DNA from: Dasypus novemcinctus
Lineage: Eukaryota; Chordata; Mammalia; Cingulata; Dasypodidae
Assembly (NCBI RefSeq): GCF_030445035.2
Contig: NC_080677.1
Coordinates: 114,569,263 to 114,633,262, forward strand
Direction of reading: 5' to 3'
DNA length: 64,000 nucleotides
Part shown: in pieces, positions 1-11,714 of the stretch
Numbering within the stretch: the stretch's first letter is position 1
How the letters are laid out: the number at the start of each line of letters is the position of its first letter
Position numbers and translations under genes: made by a program
Notes under the pieces: generated by a model
The model's input: only the letters and a program-made list of their open reading frames with translations
What the model was told of the DNA's origin: nothing
The model's database searches: none

Positions 1-907
1 AGGGGCCTCCAGGTCTCTCCTCTCCTCCACTACAAAATCTCCTCCACTGCCAATCAATAACAACCCCACCCCCCACACACCTTTCCAGCCCTGCTTGGCA
101 TGCTGCAAGGAACCAAGGTGCATTCAGCTTCCGTGAATGTTTCATAACTTGAAACGTTTTGGTCATTGCAGAGACATTAATGACTCCGTTGGCATGAAGG
201 AAACAAATCAGGGCACTTTCTGTTGGGTGTGGCAGGAAAGTACTTTCAGGAAGCCAGGCTGCAGGGGGCAGGGGATGAGGGCGGGTGAGGCTGAGGCTCT
301 GGGCTGAATAGGAGGGCTTTTCAGTTGTGTGAGGCATTCAACCACTGGCTGAGCAGGAACGCACAGCACTGAAAAACAGCACCCGTGGCCTGGCCCCTGG
401 AGGTAACTTAATAAAGTCGTTAATGAGGGAAGGAATGTTGACCTGGGAGCAACCCCTAAGGCTCATGGGTGGAGTAAAGGTCTCGAAAGGCCTAGTTGAG
501 AGCCTCGGGGAAAATGCTTTCAATACTTCAGCATTTTCCTTACTAACTCTAAGAAATACCTAATAACCCACTTTTTAGAGAGAGAAGTCCAGGCCAGCAT
601 AGTCTTGATCCTATTCTACAGAGGGCAGAATCTTCTCAAAAACTCCTTATGAACCCCACTCCATGAAGTCCAAAGAAAGACAAGTGCCAGCTACTTACAA
701 TGGTGGCGCATTCTGGAAGGATGGCTATGGGTCCAAACGTTGAGGAAGGCATGGCAGCAGCCACATAGAGGTCTATGAAGTGCACCAAGAGGATGCCCTG
801 AAAAACAGGACAGTGATATGCTGGAAAGGGAGGAGAAGGACCTGGTTTGGGTTGTGACAGAAAAGCCAAGTTCAGAAGAGTCAAAAGCCAATAGTAGCTC
901 GTGTTTA
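1..907. other. No gene recognised
   Basis: Mixed-composition intergenic DNA. Small open frames on the minus strand (for example 636-884) have no recognisable domain or splice context. I see no repeat I can name. Confidence 0.5.
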
Positions 908-924
908 CTGAATACTTACTTTGT

Positions 925-1306
925 TTTTGTTTTTTTTTAAAGATTTATTTTTTTTTTATTTATTTACTTCCCCTCCCCTCCCCCGGTTGTCTGTTTTCTG
1001 TGTCTTTTTGCTGCATCTTGTTTCTTTGTCCGCTTCTGTTGTCATCAGCGCCACGGGAAGTGTGGGTGGCGCCATTCCTCGGCAGGCTGCTCCCTCCTTC
1101 GCGCTGGGCGGCTCTCCTTATGGATGCACTCCTTGCGCGTGGGGCTCCCCTACGCGGGGGACACCCCTGTGTGGCAGGGCACTCCTTGCGCGCATCAGCA
1201 CTGTGCATGGGCCAGCTCCACACGGGTCAAGGAGGCCCGGGGCTTGAACCGCGGGCCCCCCATGTGGTAGACGGACGCCCTAACCACTGGGCCAAAGTCC
1301 GTTTCC
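925..1306 (-). mobile_element. DAS-type tRNA-derived SINE (young subfamily)
   Basis: The copy lies in reverse: its T-rich tail is at the left and its tRNA-like head at the right, ending near gccaaagtccgtttccc. The reverse complement carries an A box (tggcccagtggttag) and a B box (ggttcaagccccg). It is flanked by a perfect 17-bp target-site duplication, ctgaatacttactttgt, at 908-924 and 1307-1323. The 184-codon open frame across this region is a by-product of the SINE, not a gene. Confidence 0.95.
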
Positions 1307-1319
1307 CTGAATACTTACT

Positions 1320-1500
1320 TTGTACATCATGTGCCACCTTTATGCATATTATCTTATTTAATCTTCACAACAAACCTAGTGTTCTTATCTTTATTTTACA
1401 GATTAAGAAATTATTCAGGTGTCAATGTGTTAAGCTATTTGCCCAACATTCATAGTAAATGCAGTAACTGAGATTCAAATCCAGGTAGTATTATTCCACA
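1320..1500 (-). repeat. MIR relic
   Basis: Antisense MIR-like text: tatcttatttaatcttcaca, then ttttacagattaagaaa and a tail ending ttcaaatccaggtag. Diverged and boundaries approximate. The young SINE at 925-1306 inserted at its edge. Confidence 0.65.
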
Positions 1501-1509
1501 GCCTATGGG

Positions 1510-2552
1510 GTCAATGAGATGCCAAATGGAGAACCACAAACCCTCTGGGTCTGAAAACCGGGAGGACGCTGCACCTGCAGAAGAGTCTCCAGTGGAGAGA
1601 GTCCAGAGAGGTTTAGATTCCATTAGCACCACCACAGACAAGTATTCCCTACCTTAATCCCCTAAAGGAAATATGGAACCTCCACAAATGGTGCACAGGA
1701 GCCCCAAATTCTCCTCAGAAATGAAAGTGGCGTGGTTTAGCTTCAGGAGGGCATGGGTTCCTGCTGCTGCTGAGGTCTCCTGAAAACACTAAGTGTGCAG
1801 TTTCCTGGTCTGTGTGAGTTACAAGGTGAGGACAGGGAGCAGGTGCCCAAATCCATTGCTTCATTGCTGCCAGAAGGTCTGGTTGTGGGTCAGAACGGGA
1901 AGCTGCCTCCGCTGCCCACCACAACCCCACACCTTCACAGACTTGCAGGAATGAGCAAACTTGGGTTCACATTGTGCATAACTGTTCCCTGCCACCTTTA
2001 GGGGTAAAGTGGAAGATTTCTCATGCACTCTGCTCTTCCCACACTTGGATCTTCCTTGACTATGCCCCTTGCTCTCCATGTCGTTGCTTAGGGGTACAAT
2101 TGAATTCTCTTAAGCACAAAGTAAAAGGGTGCAGGATTAGCTACACACCTTTGAGGCAAGTCACAAAGATGGTCTTCTGTTATCCACTTCATGGTTACCT
2201 GTTATAGTGTGTTCAGGCTGTTCTTCACTAATCACCTTCAAGTCCCCTCTTCTTGGCCTGAAACTGCATCTCACATATTTCTTTGCTCTAGACTTCACTG
2301 CTTTCACTCTTTGACTTGTGATCACCGCTGCTGTCCATGTAAGCCTCATTTCCCTCAACAGCTCATATGTGACGTCAAGCTGGAGCCTTTCCCTTGCTCT
2401 ACCTTCTGCCCTTCAGAAGTCACGTCCACAGGCTGTGGTTCCTTCACTCATCATTGGCCTCGCCTGGCTTCTCACCATCATGCTAAAGCCACAGTTGTAC
2501 CCACAACTCTTCCCCAGCCTCAACTGCCCCAGCTGGTGGCCTTGCAGATTCT
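1510..2552. other. No gene recognised
   Basis: Intergenic sequence between a MIR relic and a SINE. Several short open frames overlap on both strands without family resemblance. Nothing further can be supported. Confidence 0.5.
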
Positions 2553-2567
2553 AAAGTTGGAAAACAT

Positions 2568-2960
2568 AGGGAAACGGACTTTGGCCCAGTGGTTAGGGCG
2601 TCCGTCTACCACATGGGAGGTCCGTGGTTCAAGCCCCGGGCCTCCTTGACCCGTGTGGAGCTGGCCCATGTGCAGTGCTGATGCGCGCAAGGAGTGCTGT
2701 GCCACACAGGGGTGTCCCCCGCGTAGGGGAGCCCCACGCGCAAGGAGTGCACCCGTAAGGAGAGCCGCCCAGAGCGAAGGAGGGAGCAGCCTGCCGAGGA
2801 ATGGCGCCGCCCACACTTCCCCTGCCGCTGATGACAACAGAAGCGGACAAAGAAACAAGACGCAGCAAAAAGACACAGAAAACAGACAACCGGGGGAGGG
2901 GAGGGGAATTAAATAAATAAAAATAAACCTTAAAATAAATAAATAAATAAATAAATAAAT
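2568..2960 (+). mobile_element. DAS-type SINE (young subfamily)
   Basis: Head gggaaacggactttggccca with intact-looking A and B boxes, a roughly 310-bp body, and an (AAAT)n-like tail at about 2910-2960. A perfect 15-bp target-site duplication aaagttggaaaacat flanks it at 2553-2567 and 2961-2975. It is very close in sequence to the copies at 925-1306, 12315-12691 and 61130-61507. Confidence 0.95.
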
Positions 2961-2975
2961 AAAGTTGGAAAACAT

Positions 2976-3590
2976 GTTGCCAATATTTAATTGCTGCTCC
3001 CAGTTGCCCCATCTCAGTAGGAGTAGGTCCTGCTGCCAGGTAAGGTGTCTTCATGATGCCAGCTCTTCCTTTATAGTACACTCAGGTTTCCCATACTCAG
3101 AGTAGAGGAGTGCTGCAGTAGGCTGGATGGAGCAGAGAAAAATGAAAGTCAGAATGGACTCAACTGCAGTGGTGCCCCTGGAGCAAGAGGTCCTGGGCTG
3201 ACAAACTCCATCACCTTGAAGATAGTGAATTCAATAGTATATCCCTCTGAATTGTTCACCCGGGCCTGATCACCAGTCTCCAGCCTTTTCCTGTCAGCTC
3301 ATTCCCCACACAACACAGGACAGTGTTCCAGAGTCCCTCTTGGCCATCCACAATACACCCTACTGCTGTCCAGAAAATCAGAGGGTGCCTAAGGGTGTAA
3401 ATCACAGCATATGAGTTAAGGTCCTTAGTTGTAAGCAACAGAAACTGACTCTGCCCAACTTAAGCAAGAGATAGGTATTTATTTGAAGAACACTGTAGCT
3501 CATCAAATAAAAAAGAGTTGAACAACCAGGCATTTGGAAGGACAGGAGCCAGAGAAATTCTAGGAACCATAGTGGTAAGAAGCCAGGGAT
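2976..3590. other. No gene recognised
   Basis: Unique-looking intergenic sequence between two SINEs with no recognisable exon or repeat. Confidence 0.5.
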
Positions 3591-3600
3591 ATTCTCTTTT

Positions 3601-4047
3601 TTGTTTTTTCTCCTCCCTCTACCCCCCGCCCTGCTGTTTTTGCTGTCTGTGTCCTTTTGCTATGTGATCTTCTGTGTCTATTTCTCTTTTTTCTTCTCTT
3701 CTTGTTTTTCTCTAGGATTCACTGGGATTCGATCCTGGGGAACTCTGATGTGGAGAGAGGTTCCCTGTCATGTGCACCACCTCAGTTCCTGATTTCTGTT
3801 GCACTTCTCCTTGACTCTCCTCTTCGTCTCTCTTTTGTTGCATCATCATCTTGCTGCGTGACTCATATGCACAGGCACTGGCTCGCCATGCAGGCACTTG
3901 GTTCATTGCATGGACACTTGGCTCGCCGCACAGGCACTGGCTTACCACAATGGCACGCCTTTACCAGGAGGCCCCAGGGATCAAATCCAGGTCCTCTTAT
4001 ATGGTATATGGAAGCCCAATCGCTTGAGCCACATCCATTTCCCCAAC
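3601..4047 (-). mobile_element. DAS-related SINE (long, older subfamily)
   Basis: Reverse-oriented copy of a longer subfamily with the head near ggaagcccaatcgcttgagc at the right. It carries an internal second tRNA-like segment (gggattcgatcctgggg) and a T-rich left end. Short direct repeats attctctttt at 3591-3600 and 4048-4057 flank it. More diverged than the young copies. Confidence 0.85.
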
Positions 4048-4308
4048 ATTCTCTTTTAAAGTATTACGTTCAGGTGACTCATCTCCACCTATCTTCCCTT
4101 CCTCTGAAGAGACAGGATCTGATTGACCTAGCCTGGGATATGTGCTATTCCTATATGCAGCCAATGGGACCGGGGGTGGAGGTGGGGTCCTGTGACTGGC
4201 AGCTCCCCAGAATGCACATAGAATGAAGAAGGAGCAGTTGCCCAAAGCAAAGGGAGGGAAGGCAGGAGGAAGATGAAGGAAGGAAGTGACCATTCCTCAG
4301 TTACTATG

Positions 4309-5420
4309 TGTGGCAGTTTGAAATGTCTATGAATTCCAAAATTAAATATTGGATTGTGTTTGTAAACTGGTCTGTTCCTCTGGGCATATTAGATTGCATT
4401 AACTTCAGAGGTTTCACTTTTGCTTGATTAAATTTTTTTGTTTTAAGATTTATTTATTTTATTTATTTCTCTCCCCTCCTCCCCCACCACGGTTGTCTGT
4501 TCTCTGTGTCTATTTACTGCGTCTTCTTTGTCCGCTTCTGTTGTTGTCGGTGGCACGAGAATCTGTGTCTCTTTTTGTTGCATCATCTTGTTGTGTCAAC
4601 TCTCCATGTGTGCAGCACCAATCCTGGGCAGCCTGCACTTTCTTTCGCGCTGGGCGGCTCTCCTTATGGGGCGCACTCCTTGCGCATGGGGCTCCCCTAC
4701 GCAGGAGACACCCCTGCGTGGCAGGGCACTCCTTGCGCACATCAGCACTGCACATGGGCCAGCTCCACATGAGTGAAGGAGGCCCGGGGTTTGAACCGCG
4801 GACCTCCCACGTGGTAGATGGACATTCTAACCACTGGACCAAGTCTGTCGCCTGATTAAATTATGATTAGGGCTTTGATCTGACCATGTCAGTAGGACAT
4901 TAAGTCCCTGCCCCATTGGTGGGCAAAGACTCATGGAGAAAATGACAAGGCAGAAGGGAGAGTTTTAGTTTTTGATGCTGAGCCTCAGGAAGTAAATACA
5001 CAGAGGAGAAGAACACAGAGGAAGAAAGACAGCTCATTAGACATGGCAGAGACCCAGGGAAGAGATGATCCTGAAAGTCTATACCTGACCTTGTGAAGAT
5101 AACAGAGCAGCTGAGCCCAGAAAGAAATGAGCCCCAGGGAGAGAGATGAGTCTTATGCTAGGCTACAGCTGAGATCGGAAAATGCTGGGACCACAGAGCC
5201 TTAAGAGGAAGGAGGAAGGCTGAACCCTTGCAGACATGCCTGACATCTTGCATCAACATGTGGCAACAAACTTTGGGTGAGAAAGTAACTTTTATGATAC
5301 CTTGAGTGGGACTCTTTAGAGCCTGGTAACTGTAAGCTTCTACCCCAAATAAACACTCTTTATTAAAGCCAACAGAGCTCTGGTACTTTGCGTCAGCACC
5401 CTTTTTGGTTGGCTAATACA
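4309..5420 (+). mobile_element. Solo LTR with 5-bp target-site duplication, interrupted by a SINE
   Basis: Begins TGTGGCAGTTTGAAA and ends GGCTAATACA, flanked by ctatg at 4304-4308 and 5421-5425. Near the right end are ctgtaagcttc and AATAAA followed by aaagccaac, a 3' end shared with the LTR at 9754-10162 (reverse). Without the SINE at 4435-4852 its length is about 690 bp. The 5-bp duplication fits ERVL or ERV1 integrases. No internal retroviral sequence is attached. Confidence 0.85.
4435..4852 (-). mobile_element. DAS-type SINE nested in a solo LTR
   Basis: Reverse-oriented copy: T-rich tail at left, head (tctaaccactggaccaagtc) at right. Flanked by tgattaaatt at 4425-4434 and 4853-4862. 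It splits the LTR at 4309-5420, so it is younger than that LTR. Confidence 0.9.
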
Positions 5421-5425
5421 CTATG

Positions 5426-7686
5426 ATTGGGAGTATTCTGGTGAAGAAGTCCAGGAAGTCTTTCCATTTAAATTCGGTGGTATTGAGGTAGGTGAACCTG
5501 GCCATGTTGTCAGTAAAAAGTACAAGGAAGTGTACCTGGTTCATTGCTTCATTGGGCTGCTGACAAAGCACTTTCCACCTTTATCTCCTCCACCTAAGCG
5601 CAAACCCAGGAAGGTCATTAACTGCAAGCTCCTAAGAAATGGGAGCTTTGTAAAGCTGGTGGGCCCTATTTTGAACTATTTATGCATGATTTTTGTGCAG
5701 TTATTTTCCTCTTTCCTCCCCACCCATTCTAGATGGCCCCAGAACATAGCCAACACCTCCAAGGAAAGCAGCCAGGAACCCTGAACTGACTGAGTTTTAG
5801 AACAAGAAGGGTTAATTTCTCACCCCCGTGAGTTTTTGGACCCCTGATTTTTCCTAGCCTCAATGTGGGAACTCATTCAGTTGGCTGAGACTCCTCAGGC
5901 AGAGTTATGTCTACACCACAGCCTGATTACAAACCTGAGAAAGAGAGCCAAGCATTTGAGATAGTGATACACCCAGGAGAATCATGTGCAGAGACATGTA
6001 GGCTCTCAGAAGCGGGGGTTCAGGGTGCACTCCCAGGCTGCACGGGTCAGGGTGGAACAGGCTGCTTTAAATGCCTGGAGCATATCCAGGGCTGTTGGCC
6101 TGAAGATGAAGGGGAGCAATGCAGACTGTTGGGGGCTGCAGATAGGATTAAACCCTGATTCCCAGGAAAATACCTAGAAAGATTGTGCAGGAAGATGTTT
6201 TTTATGCTCCCTATGCCAGATTCGGAATTTCTTAAGAACCAACACTCTTCCTAGGGAGGAGAAGGCCTGTTCCAAAGTACCTGCTAGTGATCTGCCCTCC
6301 AGGGCAGAAGGGTTTTCCTTAGAACTGACAGTCCTGACTATCTGGCAGGTGTCATGGGCCCTCAGGTAAGGGCTGCTTCAGCTGAACCAGCTAAGGTTGA
6401 GAGGCCCCCAAGGCCCACCAAATGGACAGGGGGCCTGGCCTCGATGCAGAGAGCAGAGTTCAGGGGGAGGAATCTGGACCCATAACAAAGGATGAGAGAG
6501 CAAAGTGTAGTTCCAAGTCAGCTCAGAAGAATTTAGAGCCTGCAAGTGTCCCTTTTTGCTGTGCTTCCAGGAGTTATTGACTCTTCATGAGAGATTCAAT
6601 CCACAAACATGAACTCCCAGCTAAAATTGTGAAAGCTAGGTGTGCTTGGACAGGTCTCAGACCAGGGGTACCAGAGGCAGGAGCCACAAGGGTCCCACAA
6701 GATTCTCGATCCAGTTGACCCTATATTCCTCCTGTGCTAGAGAACTGCAGCATAGAACTCTGATAACTCTGGACGCAGGTGTGTATAGAGACTTGGGACA
6801 GGAGGCAGCCCACATTTCCTACTACCTTTAAAGCAAAAAACACAAGGAAAGGACTTAGGCAAGACACTCAGAGGCTTATCGAGCTTCAGTTTCTGCTGGG
6901 CCCCTGGTTGAGGGTGGGAAGGGGAGAGGATAAGAGGGGAAACAGGGACAGATGGGCAGTGTCAGGAGGAGGGAGGAGAGAACTTTGCCCAGTAGTCAGT
7001 CTCATCTACCTGTCCCTCAGAGGTCCCAGGGAAAACACCACTCACAGGGCAAGGCACAGTATGTGCAGGGCAGTCACCAGCCAGAGAGACTCCATATGGG
7101 GCAAACCCAATTCCACCTTCTTTGTGGGGATACAAAGATTTGGAATGATAAAAGTGGAAGAATAATGCAATGGAAAAAATAACTTTTTCCAAGTATTTTC
7201 CTCTTCTCTCCCTTCCCTCCCTCAAAAGAAAGCAAACTAGGTCCATTGCCTCAAGGAAAGATGTAACATGCAAAAAGCAAAAATACCTGTGATTTGCTAA
7301 TTTTGAGGGGGAGGGGGCTTCTTTGTATCTGAAGGTATTAACCCATTCAGGGGATAGGTACCACAGGTAAAAATATCTCCATTTAGAGAAGGAGAGATTT
7401 CACCCGGCAAGTAGTTGGGATAGGGGTGGGGGGACAATATTGACAGAGGGGAAATGGTGAAAGCAGGGCTGTTGTGTGTGTGTGTTTCAAGGGAAAAGGT
7501 GGGGGAAAATGAGAAACTTGAAAAGATGGGGTAGGGCAGGCAGAAATCAAAATGCATTATAATATTAGATTTAGCTGTATATTTTACTTTGTAGGATTAA
7601 ATCATACACTCCACAAACAGAAGTGGAGGTTTGGAAGCCTTGGGAGTTAGAGTTCATTGTCTTGGCTTTGAATGAATGATCAAGTC
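5426..7686. other. No gene recognised
   Basis: GC-moderate intergenic sequence. Open frames at 5907-6158, 6779-7165 and 7297-7557 are short and carry no domain I recognise. Parts may be ancient LTR or LINE relics, but I cannot name a family. Confidence 0.45.
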
Positions 7687-8885
7687 AAAAGTATAAGCAT
7701 GTAGAAAATGGTGGAGGAGGAAACTCCAGGAACCAGACCTTCCAGCAGAACAATCATTAAACGGGCAGAAACTGCCTGAATCAACTATTTCAAAACTCTG
7801 GAATCCAGAAGAACACTGAACAGCATTCAGGAAAGAACAGGAGAAAGAGGCTGGTAAATTATGGTAACAGTAACTTGGTAGTTACTGTTAGAGTTCCCAC
7901 TCCTGCAGCAGGCAGCAGTGGGGCCGAGCCCTTTGTGTAGCTTGCTGATACCAGATAAGGACATAAAAATCCAGTTCCCCAGGATCCAGAGGTGTACAGG
8001 TCAATCATTTTTCACAGCTTTTGATTAGCTACTTCGTAACACTGGGGGCTCAGCTCTAAGGGAGCCCGTTGTTCTAACCTCTCCTGGACAGTGGTAGTGG
8101 AGGAGACTTAAAGACACTATGCCTCCTCAGAACTGCGGAGGACAGTTAGTTGAAGGGCTGCATTTACAGGCAGGGGATGAGTCAAGAAAGGGCTGCTTTG
8201 GGGAGCCATGGCAGACTCTCCTGACCCCTCTCTCATTCCCTCTGAGGGTAGTTTGGATCTGGCTGGCACTTCTTTTGTGGGTCCCTAGCCTTGCTCTAGC
8301 TTGGAAAGGCTGACCTGGGAAACTCTTCTCCCATGTGCCTCCCTCCCCTGAATTTGCCCTCCAGGCAAAATGAACTTGAGACAACAAAGGCAGTGTAAGA
8401 AACAATTGATGCAGATAGCCTAGGGCAAAGACTTACCTGCTTTAAGTACTACAGTGGAACATCTGGGAGAGGGAGAAGGTCTGTTTCCTGGAAAGTAGAG
8501 GGAGTATTAAAACTCCTGCAAATAGGGGAATTCCTAAGACCACTAGTAAGCACAAGCCCAGGGAGATATACAGACCCAGAAGAGACAAGAGGACTCTATA
8601 CTTGGCATTCACCTTGGGCTGACCTTTCTGATAGGAGTATTCTCCAAACTCTATTGTTAGAGAGCACCAACAAATGCAAGGCCAGTTTGCAAAGATGATG
8701 AAAGGTGTTTTTTGCTGAGCTTTACTTTTATTTTATTTTATTTTTAGCTCCTGACCATCAGGAAAATCTCTGACACATCACCAGCTGGTTACAAACTCAA
8801 GAAACAGATATCTGTCGGAATATATCCCAGAGTTAACATTTTAAACATTAAAATGTACAGTGCATAGCAAAAGATTACAAGACAA

Positions 8886-9672
8886 ATGAAGAAACAGGAA
8901 ATGATGGTTCCCATCCAAAGGAATAGGATAAAAATCCAGAAAATGTCAACAAAGAAGACCAAAGTATGGACATACTGGACAATGAGTTTAAAAAATGATC
9001 TACAATATGCTTTAGGAGATGAAGAAAAATACAGAGAAAGAACTAAGGATATCAGGAAAACAATGAATGAACATATGAGAATAAAAATAAAGAGATATAA
9101 ATATTAAAAAGGAGCCAAACAGAACTACTGCAGTAGTTCTGAAATGAAAAAACCCAGGAGAGTTTCAACAGCAGATTGGAGCTGGCAGAAGAAAGAATCA
9201 GTGAACTCAAAGAAAAGACAATTGAAATGAGTCAGGCTGAGGAACAGAAAGAAAGAAGAATTATAAAAAGTAAAAATAGCCTAAGACACCTCTGGGACAC
9301 ATCAAGCATATCAATATACACATTGTGGGAGTCCCAGAAGGAAAAGGAAAAGAGAAAGAAGCAAAAGGAATATTCAAGGAAATAATGACAGAAAATTTCC
9401 TAAACTTAGCAAAAGATGCCAATATGCATAACCAAGAGGCCCAGAGAACACCAAACAGGATAAACTTGAAGAAACATATTCCCTGTCACATACTGACCAA
9501 ACTGTTTAATGCAAAGGACAAGGAAAGAGTTCTGAAAGCTGCAAGAGAAGTAAATAGAAGTCAATTTAAGAGAGTCAGTCTAAAGGGAGTCCCAATTAGA
9601 TTAAGTACTGATTTCTCATCAGAAACTATGGTGGCAAGAAAGTTATGGACTGAAATACTTAAAAAGTACTGA
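8886..9672 (+). pseudogene. LINE ORF1p-like protein, broken in three frames
   Basis: ORF1p is the RNA-binding, coiled-coil chaperone of L1-type LINEs. Three consecutive open segments in different frames (8886-9107, 9176-9385, 9325-9672) together follow the ORF1 order. First comes a Lys/Glu-rich start, then a heptad-like stretch with ELAEERISELKEKTIEM, then the basic C-terminal domain with KGVPIRLSTDFSSETM near residues 85-105 of the third segment. At least two frameshifts and a stop separate them, so no intact protein is made. The ending ILKKY followed by a stop at about 9670 is natural for the family. The element-level call is HAL1-like. Confidence 0.7.
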
Positions 9673-9753
9673 AAGAAAACAATTACCAACCAAGAATTTT
9701 ATATTCAGCAGGACTTTCTTTAAAAATGAGGGAGAGATTAAGTCATTCTCAGT

Positions 9754-10162
9754 TGTTTTAGTCTACTAGGTTGCTGAAAGCAATATATCAGGGATGGGTT
9801 GGCTTTTACAATGGGGATTTATTGGCTTATAAGCTTACATTTTGGGGACTGAGAAAACTGTCGAAAGCAAGGCTTTTCCAAGTAATGTTTTCTCCCCAAA
9901 GACCAGCTGTTAGTGATCCTGGACTAGTCTGTCACATGACAAAGCACATGCCAGCACCTGCTGGGATGTCCCTTCTCTTCCGGGTTTCATTGCTTTGAGC
10001 TTCTGGCTCTTCTGTCTTTGTCTAAATTTCATTCTCCTATAAAGGGCTCTAGTAAGAGGATTAAAACCCACTCTGGGCCACACCTTACTGAAGCAAACTA
10101 ATGAAAAGGTCCGACCCACAATAGGTTCACACCTGGGGTACATATAGTCTCATACTACCACA
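9754..10162 (-). mobile_element. Solo LTR (ERVL-like) nested in the HAL1-like LINE
   Basis: On the minus strand it runs TGTGGTAGTATGAGAC to GACTAAAACA, 409 bp, with canonical TG and CA ends. It contains ctttataggagaatga, then aatgtaagctt and AATAAA before aaagccaacc near its 3' end, the same 3' layout as the LTR at 4309-5420. Flanking bases (tcagt and ccagg) match only partly, so the TSD is decayed. The LINE text resumes directly on each side. Confidence 0.75.
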
Positions 10163-10809
10163 CCAGGTAAACAAAATCTGAGGAACTTCATCACCACTAG
10201 ATCTGCCTTACTAGCAGTGCCAAAGGGAATTCTTTAGACTGAAAGGAAAGGACACTAGACAGTTGTTGAAAGAAATAAAGACCTCCAGTAAAGGTAACCG
10301 TTTGGCTAAATATAAATGTCAGTATTATTATAAAGTGTTTTTTGGTATATAATGCTACTTCTTAGTCCCTACAGCTGTAAATGACAAAATCATAAAAAGT
10401 AATGATAAATATATGGGTTTGGACATACGATGTTTACAAAGATATAACTTGTAACAAGTAGCAAACAGATAGGGAGCTAGAAGAGGTATAGACATAGTGT
10501 ACATGTATGATACTGAAGTTAAGTATCAAATCACATTACGATTGTTTTATATTTAGGATGTTAAATTTTAACCCCATAGTAACAACAAGGAAAATATATG
10601 AAAAATATATCTAGATAGAAGTGAGAAGAGACTCAATATGGTACAATAAAAAAAAAATCAAATAAATATGAAAGTAGACATTATTGCAAGAAGTTATGAC
10701 ATGGAGGAACCTGGAAGACATCATGTTGAATGAAATATGCCAGACACAAAAAGACAAATATTGTATGATCTCACATATGAAATAATTAGAATAATTAAAA
10801 CCATAGAGG

Positions 10810-11297
10810 GAAATGGATGTGGCTCAATAAATTGGGCTCCTATCTACCATATAGGAGGTCTAGGGACTGATCCCCAGGGCCTCCTGGTGAGGGTGAGCTG
10901 GCCCATGTGGAGTGCTGGCCCACTCGGGAATGTGGTCCCACCCGGAAGTGCCACCCTGGGTGGGAATGTCCCCCCGCACAGGAACCCCCACCCCCGCCCC
11001 CCGCGCAGGAGTGCCGGCCAACACCGAGAGCTGGCGCAGCAAGATGATGCACGCAACAAAAGACACAAGGAGAGAAAATAAAGACATAGCAGAGTAGGGG
11101 AGCTGAGGTAGCATAAGAGAGTAATCACCTCTCTCCCACTCCAGAAGGTCCCAGGATCGGTTCCCAGAGCTGCCTAATGAGAATAGAAGCAGACACAGAA
11201 GAACACACAGCAAATGGACATAGACAGCAGAAAATGGGGCAAACGGTGGGGGGTGGGGGGGGGTGGGGGGGGTGGGGAGAGAAATTAAAAAATTTTT
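10810..11297 (+). mobile_element. Long DAS-related SINE nested in the HAL1-like LINE
   Basis: Head ggaaatggatgtggctcaat with an A box and a B-box-like gggactgatcccc, then a second segment (cccaggatcggttcccagag) typical of the long subfamily also seen at 40047-40485. Flanked by ttaaaaccatagagg and ttaaaccatagagg, ending at 10809 and 11311. Near its 3' end is a G-rich tract. Confidence 0.85.
11245..11277 (+). repeat. G-rich low-complexity tract
   Basis: Four runs of six, nine, eight and four or so G separated by single T bases within the 3' part of a SINE. It satisfies a simple G-quadruplex pattern. Confidence 0.8.
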
Positions 11298-11714
11298 TTA
11301 AACCATAGAGGCAGAATCTAGAATATAGGTTACCAGGGGGCAGGGTGGGAGTAGAGGATAAGGAGTTATGGCTTAAAACATACAAAGATGGGGGAAGTTT
11401 TTGTAATGGATGGTGATGGTAGCTCAATATTATGAATATAATTAACAGCACTGAATTATTTGAATGTGGTTAAAAAGGGGAAACGTTAGGTTGCCTATGT
11501 TACTAGAATAAACTTTTAAAAATCCATGAACAGTGAACCTTATGTTAAACCACAGACCATAATTAATAATACAATTATTTAAATGTGCTTTTATCATTTG
11601 TAACAAATGTACCACACCAATGGAGGGCTGTATATGGGAACCCTGTATGTTATGCATGATATTTCTGTAAACCCACAACTTCTCTAATAATTTTTTTTTA
11701 AAGCATAAGCATGT

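Larger units (their letters stand above)
7703..11699 (+). mobile_element. HAL1-like LINE (ORF1-type element without reverse transcriptase)
   Basis: A near full-length plus-strand LINE bounded by aaagtataagcatgt (7688-7702) and aaagcataagcatgt (11700-11714), a 15-bp duplication with one mismatch. The start aaaatggtggaggagg resembles L1 5' ends. An ORF1-type protein lies at 8886-9672, followed by about 1.5 kb of 3' sequence ending in a T/A-rich tail. No reverse transcriptase or endonuclease reading frame appears between ORF1 and the 3' end, which is the definition of a half-L1 (HAL1). An LTR (9754-10162) and a long SINE (10810-11297) are nested in it. An alternative is an L1 with an internal deletion of ORF2; the smooth ORF1-to-3' transition favours HAL1. 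Confidence 0.7.

Noticed and set aside
901-1455. 184-codon open frame on the plus strand
   Set aside because: It runs through the DAS SINE antisense strand; similar frames recur in every SINE copy (2520-2975, 12310-12728, 61168-61452).
3657-4226. 189-codon open frame
   Set aside because: Most of it is a reverse-oriented long SINE; no protein family resemblance.
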